A stretch of DNA of 9,732 nucleotides from Nitratifractor sp. (GCA_015490055.1 WFYP01000247.1:1-9732), one strand, 5' to 3'. Shown: positions 1 to 6,699, counted from the stretch's first letter. Numbers and translations: made by a program. Notes: generated from the sequence alone by a model not told the origin.

Positions 1-231
1 ACAATAACTTTACCATATATATACGGATACATTAAACACAACACTGATATTGTTGCCTTTGTTGTTCTGATGATATTTCTATTGCTATTACTATTAAAGA
101 AGATAAAAGAAGCAAAAAAGAGTGAAAATATTATTAGAGATTTCCTTAAGGGAACTGTTAAAGTTCTACTTGCGGTATTCATAACTATTATATTATTATA
201 TGTAATTTTAAGTATACGTATGTATATATAA
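1..231 (+). CDS. C-terminal part of a small membrane protein (partial)
   Basis: The frame is open from the first base of the window to a TAA at 229-231, giving 76 residues; the true start lies upstream or could be the internal ATG at codon 24. I do not recognise the protein. It has two hydrophobic stretches, roughly residues 16-32 (VAFVVLMIFLLLLLL) and 52-72, separated by a lysine-rich charged linker, so it is probably an inner-membrane protein with two visible helices. The next gene also encodes a small two-helix protein on the same strand 65 bp downstream, which may mean a pair of related accessory genes. A non-coding open frame cannot be fully excluded because the start is missing. Confidence 0.5.
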   Translation, partial: TITLPYIYGYIKHNTDIVAFVVLMIFLLLLLLKKIKEAKKSENIIRDFLKGTVKVLLAVFITIILLYVILSIRMYI

Positions 232-296
232 GTAGGTAAGCTAGCAATAACAGCTTTAAACTATATTCAATTTTCCGAAACCATTAAAGGCTTTGT

Positions 297-524
297 ATGC
301 TTATTGTAAGATTTTTAATATCATTCATAGTTTTCATTTATGGATTATGGCTTTTAAAGAGTATTTACAGTGGTATTAAAAGTGGCAAACTTAAACACAC
401 AGATACAACTACTTATGTGCTATGTGATAAAAATCCCATAAAATTTATACTTATTCTACTTATTTTGCTATTTTTTTCATTTGTCTGCTTTATGCCGCTA
501 CTTCATATCATAGATATTTTATAG
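297..524 (+). CDS. Small two-helix membrane protein, unknown function
   Basis: 75 residues from ATG 297, preceded by AAAGG at 286-290 with 6 nt spacing, a reasonable ribosome-binding site. Helix 1 is about residues 1-21 and helix 2 about 48-70. A short polar loop (SGKLKHTDTTTYVLCDKNP) lies between them. The tyrosine plus a late 'NP' before the second helix is a pattern I associate with many small uncharacterised membrane proteins, but it does not give a function. No neighbouring gene suggests a role; the repeat-rich stretch follows directly. Hypothetical, but the start signal and the clear two-helix topology make it likely to be a real gene. Confidence 0.6.
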   Translation: MLIVRFLISFIVFIYGLWLLKSIYSGIKSGKLKHTDTTTYVLCDKNPIKFILILLILLFFSFVCFMPLLHIIDIL

Positions 525-543
525 GAATAAAAATAACATCCAT

Positions 544-658
544 AGCCAATTTACTTAGTGAGACGAGACATAGGTCATCCCCCTACGAATAAAAACAATC
601 AAGGTGTATCCAACCTGTAGGGGCAGACCTGTGTGTCTGCCCGCAAGTTCAAATGGCT
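544..658. repeat. Inverted repeat of the TGTAGGG family, inside-out arrangement
   Basis: The arm at 544-586, reverse complemented, reads GTAGGGGGATGACCTATG and onward to AATTGGCT. It aligns with the arm at 617-658 (GTAGGGGCAGACCTGTG onward to AAATGGCT). The GTAGGGG ends face inward with about 30 bp between them, the reverse of the copies at 1001-1063 and 5491-5604, where they are outermost. The right arm contains a perfect 8-bp hairpin, GGGCAGAC (621-628), loop CTGTGT, GTCTGCCC (635-642). The left arm's hairpin is degraded. It could be the facing ends of two neighbouring elements rather than one element. Confidence 0.6.
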
Positions 659-785
659 AAAAAAATTACCAACTAAAGTTAAGGGCATCTCTAAAAATAA
701 ATATCATTTTTTGTATAAAGAAATTATATATTAGATTAGGGGGCATTGCCATTAAATTAAGAATTTTAACTCCATAAAATGCACT

Positions 786-959
786 AAACTTAAAGCTTAA
801 AGCCAAAAGCTTGCCACCATGTCATTCCCGTGAAAACGGGAATCCACAGTTTAAACTGCCGAAAAAGTATTTTTTCAACTTTTAGGTAGTTAAAATCGTG
901 GACTCCCACTTCTGTGGGAGTGACGAAATAGCAAGCTTTAAGCTTTCGGCTTTGAGTTT
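786..959. repeat. 174-bp composite palindrome with two dRS3-like hairpins
   Basis: Nested inverted repeats share one centre near 873. The outer arms 786-814 and 931-959 match at 24 of 29 positions and are rich in AAGCTTAAAGC-like words. The middle arms 821-847 and 898-924 each fold into a perfect 8-bp hairpin: ATTCCCGT-GAAA-ACGGGAAT (824-843) and ACTCCCAC-TTCT-GTGGGAGT (902-921). The inner arms (about 844-868 and 878-901) match loosely; the left one contains the perfect palindrome CAGTTTAAACTG (847-858). The first hairpin fits the ATTCCC-N8-GGGAAT layout of the Neisseria dRS3 repeat, a pattern also common in other bacteria. No coding capacity, so a MITE-like or REP-like element. Confidence 0.7.
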
Positions 960-1000
960 AAAGCCAAGAAATGGATATGGAATCCTTAACTTAATAGCAT

Positions 1001-1063
1001 TGTAGGGGGAAAACATATATTGCCGTTTAAATTGGCGGAACGACACACAGGTCGTCCCCTACA
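1001..1063. repeat. Short TGTAGGGG...CCCCTACA palindromic element
   Basis: The ends are TGTAGGGG (1001-1008) and CCCCTACA (1056-1063). The centre GCCGTTTAAATTGGC (1022-1036) is nearly self-complementary. The right arm keeps the family hairpin ACGAC-ACACAG-GTCGT (1041-1054 region), while the left arm is decayed. Its last 20 bp match 17 of 20 positions of the right end of the element at 5491-5604. It lies 17 bp past the stop codon of hom, so the hom transcript would carry it as an RNA hairpin if transcription continues. Confidence 0.65.
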
Positions 1064-1080
1064 GGTGGGAACATTAATAA

Positions 1081-2343
1081 CTACTCAACAATCCTCATCA
1101 TACTAACATTATCACCAACTGCTTCTAACTCTTTTAACTTAGCTATAGCTTTAGTTATATCTGCCTCTTTGCAAATATGTGTTGTTAGAAGCAGTCTAAC
1201 TCTACTCTCTACATTTGAATCTTTTTGTAGTACTGAAGAGATAGATATTCTGCAGTCGCTAAGTGCTGAAGTTACAGCTGCTAGTACTCCTGGTTGGTCT
1301 ATTACTTTTATTTTTAAGTAATATTTAGACTCTATATCTTTTGTATCTAATAGTTTAAGTCCACTCTCTAAGCCTTTTTTGTAGCCTAGCATTGGGCCTC
1401 TGTTTCCTCTTGCTATTTCGATTATATCGGCAATTACTGCACTTGCTGTTGCGTCTCCGCCAGCTCCAGGACCATAAAACATTGTCTGTCCTACTCTATC
1501 GCCTACTACGCTAACAGCATTCATAACACCATCTACTTTTGCTATTGGGTGGCTAGCTTTAACCATTGCTGGGTGTACTCTAATCTCTGCTCCATTTTCG
1601 CCTTTTTTAGCGATTCCTAATAGCTTAATTTCGTAGCCAAACTCTTTTGCAAACTCTACATCGCTACTACTTATATGCTCAATTCCCTCTATTAAAATAT
1701 CTTCTGGCTTTGCATCGATTCCATATGCGATAGAAGCTAATATAAGCAATTTATGAGCAGCATCAAAACCGCCAACATCAAAAGTTGGGTCGGCTTCAGC
1801 GTAGCCTAACTCTTGTGCCTCTTTTAGTACCTCATCGTAACTTACACCCTCGTTTATCATTTTTGTTAGCATATAGTTGCAAGTTCCGTTTAGAATACCA
1901 ACAATGCTTTCGATATGGTTAGCACTAAGTCCATTTCTAAGTGCCCCAATAATAGGTATTCCACCAGCTACACTAGCTTCGTAAAATAGTGGTAAATCGC
2001 CTGCTATCTCTTGCAACTCATATCGGTGGTATGCAAGCAGAGCTTTATTTGCAGTAACTACACTCTTGCCATTCTCTAATGCTTTTTTCACCAACTCATA
2101 CGGCTCTTCTACTCCACCCATAAGCTCTACAACAATATCTACTTCTGGGTCATTTACAACATCTAAAGGGTTATCGGTAAGCTTAATATTTACATCTCTT
2201 TTTTTATCTAATGATTTAACAGCCCCAATAATTGGTACAATATCTACACCTGCTCTAGCACTTATTATGTCGCTATTTTCTTGCAATATATTAGCAACGC
2301 TTTGCCCAACAGTTCCAACACCTATTATACCTATTTTTATCAT
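1081..2343 (-). CDS. hom: Homoserine dehydrogenase
   Basis: Catalyses NAD(P)H-dependent reduction of aspartate semialdehyde to homoserine, the branch point to threonine and methionine; cytosolic. The 420-residue length is typical of the single-function bacterial enzyme. Residues 5-20 form the Rossmann glycine motif GIIGVGTVGQSV. TANK (97-100) contains the conserved cofactor-side lysine, and the catalytic segment GYAEADPTFDVGGFDAAHK gives E183, D194 and K198, the residues equivalent to those used by the yeast enzyme. A C-terminal ACT domain (about 341-415, KVIDQPGVLAAV) suggests allosteric control by an end product, probably threonine. The start ATG directly abuts the TAG of alaC with no gap, and a GGGGGAGAG ribosome-binding site lies inside the alaC 3' end, so translation is probably coupled. 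Confidence 0.96.
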   Translation of the reverse strand: MIKIGIIGVGTVGQSVANILQENSDIISARAGVDIVPIIGAVKSLDKKRDVNIKLTDNPLDVVNDPEVDIVVELMGGVEEPYELVKKALENGKSVVTANKALLAYHRYELQEIAGDLPLFYEASVAGGIPIIGALRNGLSANHIESIVGILNGTCNYMLTKMINEGVSYDEVLKEAQELGYAEADPTFDVGGFDAAHKLLILASIAYGIDAKPEDILIEGIEHISSSDVEFAKEFGYEIKLLGIAKKGENGAEIRVHPAMVKASHPIAKVDGVMNAVSVVGDRVGQTMFYGPGAGGDATASAVIADIIEIARGNRGPMLGYKKGLESGLKLLDTKDIESKYYLKIKVIDQPGVLAAVTSALSDCRISISSVLQKDSNVESRVRLLLTTHICKEADITKAIAKLKELEAVGDNVSMMRIVE

Positions 2344-3582
2344 CTACTCTCCCCCATCTTGCTTTTGCTTTTTTAACTCTGCTAAGTAGTGCTTGATATT
2401 TTTTGCAGCTTGGCGAATACGCTTTTCGTTTTCTATCAATGCAATTCTTACATACTCATCGCCATACTTACCAAAACCAATTCCTGGGCTTACTGCAACT
2501 TGAGCTTTTAGAAGCAAATCTTTAGAGAATTCTAAAGAGCCCATATCTCTAGCAATTTCTGGAATTTTAGCCCAAATAAACATACTAGAACTCGGTTTTC
2601 CAAGCTCCCAACCTGCATTTTTAAATGCCTCTATCATAACATCTCTACGCTTTTTATACTTAGGAATTACAATTTCATCTACCAAATTTTCATACTCATC
2701 TAAAGCGACAGTAGCTGCAACTTGAATAGGTGTAAACATACCATAATCTAGCCAAGATTTTATCTTTTGCAAAGCACCAACAAGTTTAGGATTACCCACA
2801 ATAAAACCAACTCTCCAACCTGCCATATTGTAACTTTTACTTAATGTAAAGCTCTCTACTGCCACATCTTTTGCACCCTCTACTTGCAAAATAGATGGTG
2901 TTTTATATCCATCAAATGTAATATCTGCATATGCAATATCGCTAATTATATAAAATCTCTCTCGTTTTGCAATCTCTACTAAACGCTCATAAAAATCAAG
3001 CGTAACAGTTGCTGTTGTTGGATTATGTGGAAAGTTCACAACCAAATATTTTGGCTTAGGCTGAGAGTTTTTCAGTGCATACTCTAAATCTTCTATAAAC
3101 TTATCTTCATCAACTTCAAAATTTTGCTCGTTAAATGTTAGCTCCATCTTTTGCACATTTCCGCCAGCTAAAATAAATGCATACGAATGAATTGGATAAG
3201 TTGGGTCTGGCACAATCGCAGTATCGCCCGGATTCGTAATAGCTTGTACTAAATGCACATACCCCTCTTTAGAACCCATTGTTGCAACTGCTTCTGTATC
3301 TGGGTCTAGCACTACATTGTATTTTCTTAAGTACCACTTACAAATTGCTAATCTTAATTTATAAATACCCTTGCTTGCACTATAGCCGTGAGTATGTGGC
3401 TTTTGAGCAGACTCTATAAGCTTATCTATAACTGGCTTAAATGCAGGACCATCAGGGTTACCCATAGAAAAATCTATAACATCAGCCCCCGCTCTTCTCT
3501 CTGCCATTTTAAGCTCGTTTACTTGAGCAAAAACATACTTTGGCAATCTATCTATTTTATTAAATCTTATCTCTTCAAACAT
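2344..3582 (-). CDS. alaC: AlaC-type PLP aminotransferase (glutamate-pyruvate class)
   Basis: 412-residue fold-type I, class I/II aminotransferase. The N-terminus (IDRLPKYVF, then ELKMAERR, then DFSMGNPDG) and the LSKSYNMAGWRVGF block closely follow E. coli AlaC (YfdZ), which makes alanine from pyruvate and glutamate. Visible PLP-site residues are N187 (HNP), D215 and Y218 (SDIAYAD), the Schiff-base lysine K249, R257, and the substrate carboxylate arginine R379 (YVR). The start is supported by AAGGA upstream, about 7 nt from the ATG. It sits 14 bp after the rodZ-like gene and ends flush against hom. In this phylum relatives are often labelled aspartate or LL-diaminopimelate aminotransferase; the neighbour hom makes an aspartate-family role conceivable, but the sequence itself points to AlaC. 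Confidence 0.88.
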   Translation of the reverse strand: MFEEIRFNKIDRLPKYVFAQVNELKMAERRAGADVIDFSMGNPDGPAFKPVIDKLIESAQKPHTHGYSASKGIYKLRLAICKWYLRKYNVVLDPDTEAVATMGSKEGYVHLVQAITNPGDTAIVPDPTYPIHSYAFILAGGNVQKMELTFNEQNFEVDEDKFIEDLEYALKNSQPKPKYLVVNFPHNPTTATVTLDFYERLVEIAKRERFYIISDIAYADITFDGYKTPSILQVEGAKDVAVESFTLSKSYNMAGWRVGFIVGNPKLVGALQKIKSWLDYGMFTPIQVAATVALDEYENLVDEIVIPKYKKRRDVMIEAFKNAGWELGKPSSSMFIWAKIPEIARDMGSLEFSKDLLLKAQVAVSPGIGFGKYGDEYVRIALIENEKRIRQAAKNIKHYLAELKKQKQDGGE

Positions 3583-3596
3583 ATCTTATCCTTAAC

Positions 3597-4745
3597 TTAC
3601 CAAGCTCTTCTTTTTGTAACTTTTCTATACTCTCTTCTATCCAACTGCTTTATTCCATCTTTATCTATAGTAAAATAAACTTTACCCTTTTTAGCAAATG
3701 TTTTAACACCATTATTCGTGGCTATTTCGAAGCGATTATGCCCCGTTACTATTGCGAATTTATCTTCACCAATATTTAAAGTAAATGGCTTTTTAATAGT
3801 TTTAGTTATTCTTTTATGCGTTGTTAAATCATAAATTCCTAGCCAAAGTCTTTTTGATTTTAAATTAATTGTAGCTTTTGTTATATTTGCAACACTACTA
3901 TTACTTTCGCTACTTACATCTGTTGTAGTATTATCTTCGTTATTCTCAACCGAACTACTATTTGTATCCAACTCTTTAAGTAATTTATCTGCTTCAGATT
4001 TTGCTTCGCTATCTTTATTTACTGTATTATTAGCCTCAACATTTGCATTATTTGCATTACTATCTTGCTTAATAACTGTATTACTCTCATTCTCTTTTTT
4101 AGTAGATGACTCTTTATCTTGATTTATCGTTGTTATATCGAACTTTTTAGATTCTATTTTAGCCGTCTCTTTTGTGGCTAATTCTTTGTTAGAATCACCC
4201 ACTACATCTTTACTATCTTGTGAAATTGTCTCTTGCTTAGGCTTTTGCTGATTTTGACTATTATCTTTACTTTTAGTCTTATTACTATCGCTAGTTGTAC
4301 CCAATATGTGCTTAGCAGAGTTTATTGTATCTTTAAACATTCCGTTATCTTTTTCATAAGTAGTTATATTCGTATCTACAATATTTTGTTTTTTACTCTC
4401 CACAAAATAGTACCAACCTGCATACCCAACTGCACATAAAGATATTACAGTAATAAGATTACTTAAAAATCTATTTCCGCCACCACCAACAGTTGCAGCA
4501 TCCACCATATCTATAGGACACTCTGGCTCTTTATTATGATGCTCTTTAAAATAGGCATTGGCTTCTGCTTTTAAATCTGATAAATCTACATTAAATTCTC
4601 TCTCTATAATACTTAATAAACCATTAAGTTGTGGCTTTTTAAAGTGTGCCCAATCTTTCTCTTTTATCTTCTCTAAATTTTCTAATGTTATATTTGTTTT
4701 CTCTGATATAGTTTTTAATGAATACTCATTATCATTTAATAGCAT
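3597..4745 (-). CDS. RodZ-like membrane protein with N-terminal HTH
   Basis: 382 residues in a RodZ-like order. A cytoplasmic helix-turn-helix-type domain spans about 8-65 (SLKTISEKTNITLENLEKIK). One transmembrane helix lies at about 93-115 (FLSNLITVISLCAVGYAGWYYF). A long low-complexity Lys/Asn/Ser/Thr/Glu-rich segment covers about 120-285. A C-terminal beta domain (about 287-370) carries the WLGIYDLTTHKRIT and FTLNIGEDKFAIVTGHNRFEI pattern seen in the RodZ periplasmic domain. RodZ links MreB to the cell-wall elongation machinery; applying that here is inference. ATG 4743-4745 has AGGAT a few nt upstream and overlaps the end of the rlmB-like gene by 14 bp, so the two are co-translated. From memory it is the positional counterpart of C. 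jejuni Cj0152c. The linker is unusually long and would be expected to vary between strains. Confidence 0.72.
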   Translation of the reverse strand: MLLNDNEYSLKTISEKTNITLENLEKIKEKDWAHFKKPQLNGLLSIIEREFNVDLSDLKAEANAYFKEHHNKEPECPIDMVDAATVGGGGNRFLSNLITVISLCAVGYAGWYYFVESKKQNIVDTNITTYEKDNGMFKDTINSAKHILGTTSDSNKTKSKDNSQNQQKPKQETISQDSKDVVGDSNKELATKETAKIESKKFDITTINQDKESSTKKENESNTVIKQDSNANNANVEANNTVNKDSEAKSEADKLLKELDTNSSSVENNEDNTTTDVSSESNSSVANITKATINLKSKRLWLGIYDLTTHKRITKTIKKPFTLNIGEDKFAIVTGHNRFEIATNNGVKTFAKKGKVYFTIDKDGIKQLDRREYRKVTKRRAW

Positions 4746-5418
4746 AACTCATCCTATGTAAAAATATTGCTGCTGCCGCATTAACATTAAGAGAGTCAAA
4801 ATCTCTTGACATCTCTATTTTATAAACCTCATCAAGCTTCGCTTTTGCTCTTTTTGAGATACCTCTATCTTCGCTTCCTAAAACCAAAACCCTTTTTTGT
4901 GCAAACTCAGCTTCTTGCAAAGGCTTACCATCTAAATCTGCACCATAAATCTTAAAGCCTCTTTGTGAGAGCTCATTAAAAAGGTCTAAAATATTGTTCT
5001 GAATTATTGGCATCATATCAAGTGCTGCTCCAGAACTGGTTCGCACAATGGCGGGTATATTTAACTGCCTTACCCCTGTGGCGACTACTGCATCTACACC
5101 CAAAGCATAAGCACTTCTAATAATCGCCCCAATATTGCCAACATCCGTTAAACCATCTAAAATAAGTATATAATCACTATTTTTTACACTCTCTACACTT
5201 GGAGCTTCTGGCTCTTGCATATCTATTAAAATACCTTGATGGTTACCATTTTTCGCCATCTTTTGAGCCCACTTATTTTCGATAGTTTTTATTTTCGAGC
5301 CATATTTTTTCAGTAAATCTTTTGGTAAAATAGAGAGTTTATTAAGGTATATCGTCTCTATTTTAGAACTATGCTTGCTCAAAGCATATAGACATGTCTG
5401 TTTTCCGTAAATAATCAT
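4732..5418 (-). CDS. rlmB: TrmH/SpoU-family 23S rRNA ribose methyltransferase, RlmB-like
   Basis: 228-residue SPOUT methyltransferase using S-adenosylmethionine. An N-terminal substrate-binding domain (about 1-70, opening YGKQTCLYALS) precedes the knotted catalytic domain. That domain shows all three family motifs: LDGLTDVGNIGAIIRSA (N95, R101), LVLGSEDRGIS (E183) and DSLNVNAAAAIFL (S209, N211). The last motif reads SLNVN where SLNVS is usual. The layout fits RlmB, which methylates G2251 of 23S rRNA, but the exact target is inferred; a tRNA or another rRNA site is possible. The start lacks a strong ribosome-binding site (GGG about 11 nt upstream). It follows rsmI, with the palindromic element 5491-5604 in between, and overlaps the rodZ-like gene. 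Confidence 0.85.
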   Translation of the reverse strand: MIIYGKQTCLYALSKHSSKIETIYLNKLSILPKDLLKKYGSKIKTIENKWAQKMAKNGNHQGILIDMQEPEAPSVESVKNSDYILILDGLTDVGNIGAIIRSAYALGVDAVVATGVRQLNIPAIVRTSSGAALDMMPIIQNNILDLFNELSQRGFKIYGADLDGKPLQEAEFAQKRVLVLGSEDRGISKRAKAKLDEVYKIEMSRDFDSLNVNAAAAIFLHRMSYAIK

Positions 5419-5620
5419 AAGAGATTTTACCCTTTTTTAGCTAAATTCTTAGCCAAATATTTAAAAATAATTTTACTTAGCAGATGGAATTGTAGGGGGC
5501 AACCTATGTGTTGCCCCGCTAGTTCAAATTACCATTAAAATTAATAGTGGTAAATATTTTAAGAAGTTGAAACTAGCGGTGCGACACATAGGTCGCACCC
5601 TACAAAAGTTTTTAAGAATA
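5419..5620. other. rsmI-rlmB spacer occupied by a palindromic element
   Basis: 202 bp without a gene. The element at 5491-5604 fills more than half. Between it and rlmB lie a small hairpin (GCTAA 5440-5444 with TTAGC 5449-5453) and a minus-strand TAAAAT (5424-5429) that is too close to the start codon to be a convincing -10. Whether rlmB has its own promoter here cannot be decided by eye. Confidence 0.5.
5491..5604. repeat. 114-bp MITE-like palindromic element, best copy of the TGTAGGG family
   Basis: The terminal inverted repeats begin TGTAGGG at 5491 and end CCCTACA at 5604; the first 34 bp of the two arms match at 30 positions. Each arm folds on its own into an 8-bp stem with a 6-nt loop: GGGGCAAC-CTATGT-GTTGCCCC (5496-5517) and GGTGCGAC-ACATAG-GTCGCACC (5578-5599). 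The AT-rich middle has no coding capacity and no clear target-site duplication is seen. It starts 16 bp past the rsmI stop codon, inside what looks like one operon, so it is probably transcribed between rsmI and rlmB. Confidence 0.75.
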
Positions 5621-6436
5621 TTATCTTTTATCCTGCAATGTCTCGTAGCACTCTTTTATACTCTTGCCTGTTAGTTTGGCTAAAAGTTTAGCTTTTGGTT
5701 TTGGTGGTAGGTCTAAGTTTTGTATATCGTGCAGACTTAGAGTTTTAGTGTCGCTATACACGCCCTCTATTACAACTGCCCACTCGCCTTTTGTGGAGTC
5801 GTTTTGTAGCTTCTCTAGCAACTCTTTAGCAGACATTTTATAAAATTTTTGATGTTTTTTTGTAAGCTCTTTTGCTGCAAAAAGTTCTCTATTCTCATCT
5901 ATTGCACAAATTTGCTCTACTAATTTTACAATTCTATGTGGAGCTTCATAAATTATTGTATCTAAGCCGTTTGCTAGCACTTTTGCTAACTCTTCGCTTC
6001 GCTCTTTGCCCTTGTTTGGTAAAAAACCATAAAAATAAAACTTACCACTCTTAAAGCCACTTGCTGCATATATTAGCGGTGCTACACTAGCTCCTGGTAA
6101 GACATCGTATTCTATGCCCTCGTTTTGACAATACTCTACTAGCAGCTGCCCAGGGTCAGAGATTACAGGCATTCCTGCATCGCTCATATATATAACATTT
6201 AAACTCTTTAGTTTTTCGCCAATTTGCCCTAAGCGCTCTTTGCCATTATGCTCATGAAAAGAGATTATATCTACATTTGGCAAGTTAAGATTTAATCTAT
6301 CTTGGTATATCTTTAAAAGCTGTTTAGTTACACGAGTATCTTCGCATAAAATAAGTTCGCAAGACTCTATAAGCTCTAAAGTTCTAAGTGTTGTATCGTT
6401 AATATTTCCGATTGGAGTGGGAATTAAAGTAAGCAT
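5621..6436 (-). CDS. rsmI: 16S rRNA (cytidine-1402 2'-O) methyltransferase
   Basis: 271 residues, normal length for RsmI, a tetrapyrrole-methylase-fold enzyme that 2'-O-methylates C1402 in the ribosomal decoding centre. Family blocks in order: LIPTPIGNINDTTLRTLE (4-21), CEDTR (31-35), SDAGMPVISDPG (85-96, SAM site), VLPGASVAPLIYAASGF (112-128), FYGFLPNKGKER (135-146), IIYEAPHRI (161-169) and AAKELTKKHQKFY (187-199). The start at 6434-6436 gives the expected MLTLIPTPIGN opening, but no Shine-Dalgarno site precedes it, only AT-rich repeats. The rpmE terminator lies 41 bp upstream, so expression depends on read-through or an unrecognised promoter in 6437-6476. C. jejuni also pairs this gene with rpmE and an rRNA methylase. 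Confidence 0.95.
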   Translation of the reverse strand: MLTLIPTPIGNINDTTLRTLELIESCELILCEDTRVTKQLLKIYQDRLNLNLPNVDIISFHEHNGKERLGQIGEKLKSLNVIYMSDAGMPVISDPGQLLVEYCQNEGIEYDVLPGASVAPLIYAASGFKSGKFYFYGFLPNKGKERSEELAKVLANGLDTIIYEAPHRIVKLVEQICAIDENRELFAAKELTKKHQKFYKMSAKELLEKLQNDSTKGEWAVVIEGVYSDTKTLSLHDIQNLDLPPKPKAKLLAKLTGKSIKECYETLQDKR

Positions 6437-6445
6437 ATTTAAAAG

Positions 6446-6473
6446 CTTTAAGTACTAAGTTTTAAGCACTAAG
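6446..6473. repeat. Two tandem 14-bp repeats (AAGCTTAAAGC-like family)
   Basis: CTTTAAGTACTAAG (6446-6459) is followed directly by TTTTAAGCACTAAG (6460-6473), 12 of 14 identical. The repeat occupies the place where the rsmI promoter or ribosome-binding site would be expected. Similar words occur at 782-814 and 6825-6855. Confidence 0.55.
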
Positions 6474-6476
6474 CTC

Positions 6477-6497
6477 AAAAAGGGCAAAGCCCTTTTT
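6477..6497 (-). terminator. Intrinsic terminator after rpmE
   Basis: AAAAAGGGC (6477-6485), loop AAA, GCCCTTTTT (6489-6497): a 9-bp perfect stem. Read on the minus strand the stem itself ends in a run of five T's, starting 1 nt after the rpmE stop codon. Because the stem is symmetrical it could also act on plus-strand transcripts. It probably limits how much rpmE transcription reaches rsmI, giving high bL31 output relative to the methyltransferases. Confidence 0.75.
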
Positions 6498-6498
6498 G

Positions 6499-6699
6499 TT
6501 AAGAAAGTTTATATTTTTTCTTAAATTTGTCAATACGACCAGCTGTATCAACAACTTTTTCAGAACCTGTAAAGAATGGGTGACACTCGTTACAAATATC
6601 TATCGACATCTCTGGCTTGATAGTTTGAATTACAAACTTATTACCACAAGCACAAGTTACATTACAATCCATATATTCTGGATGAATATCTTTTCTCAT
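6499..6699 (-). CDS. rpmE: Large-subunit ribosomal protein bL31, zinc-binding form
   Basis: 66 residues. MRKDIHPEYMDCNVTCACGN and the C-terminal VVDTAGRIDKFKKKY are typical of bL31. The four cysteines C16, C18, C36 and C39 (TCACG and CNECHPF) make this the zinc-containing (C+) paralogue; C12 is an additional cysteine. The protein bridges the two ribosomal subunits. The start is supported by AAGGGA 5-6 nt upstream. It has its own promoter (TATAAT at 6768-6763, minus) and is followed directly by a terminator, so it is probably transcribed largely on its own. Confidence 0.97.
   Translation of the reverse strand: MRKDIHPEYMDCNVTCACGNKFVIQTIKPEMSIDICNECHPFFTGSEKVVDTAGRIDKFKKKYKLS

Larger units (their letters stand above)
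525..1080. other. Gene-free, repeat-packed intergenic region
   Basis: No credible coding sequence on either strand. The stretch holds three separate palindromic elements (544-658, 786-959, 1001-1063), described individually. The remaining AT-rich part, about 659-785, shows no clear gene, promoter or terminator. It separates the plus-strand small membrane genes from the 3' end of hom, so the flanking genes converge here, and the palindromes are the only visible candidates for transcript ends. Confidence 0.75.

Noticed and set aside
659..785. Possible insertion-sequence end (GGGCATCTCTAAAAA near 684-698)
   Set aside because: It resembles ends of some insertion sequences, but no matching inverted end, target duplication or transposase remnant is present.
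525..1080. CRISPR array
   Set aside because: The repeats are palindromic and differently spaced, with no regular repeat-spacer pattern and no cas gene.
2066..2389. 107-residue plus-strand frame over the hom/alaC junction
   Set aside because: Antisense to two confidently identified genes; serine/threonine/isoleucine-rich shadow with no ribosome-binding site of note.
3388..4761. Several plus-strand frames of 67-96 residues
   Set aside because: Shadows of alaC and the rodZ-like gene; hydrophobic composition comes from reading Lys/Asn-rich codons in reverse.
5424..5429. rlmB promoter (minus-strand TAAAAT)
   Set aside because: Initiation would fall at the start codon, leaving no leader, and there is no supporting upstream element.
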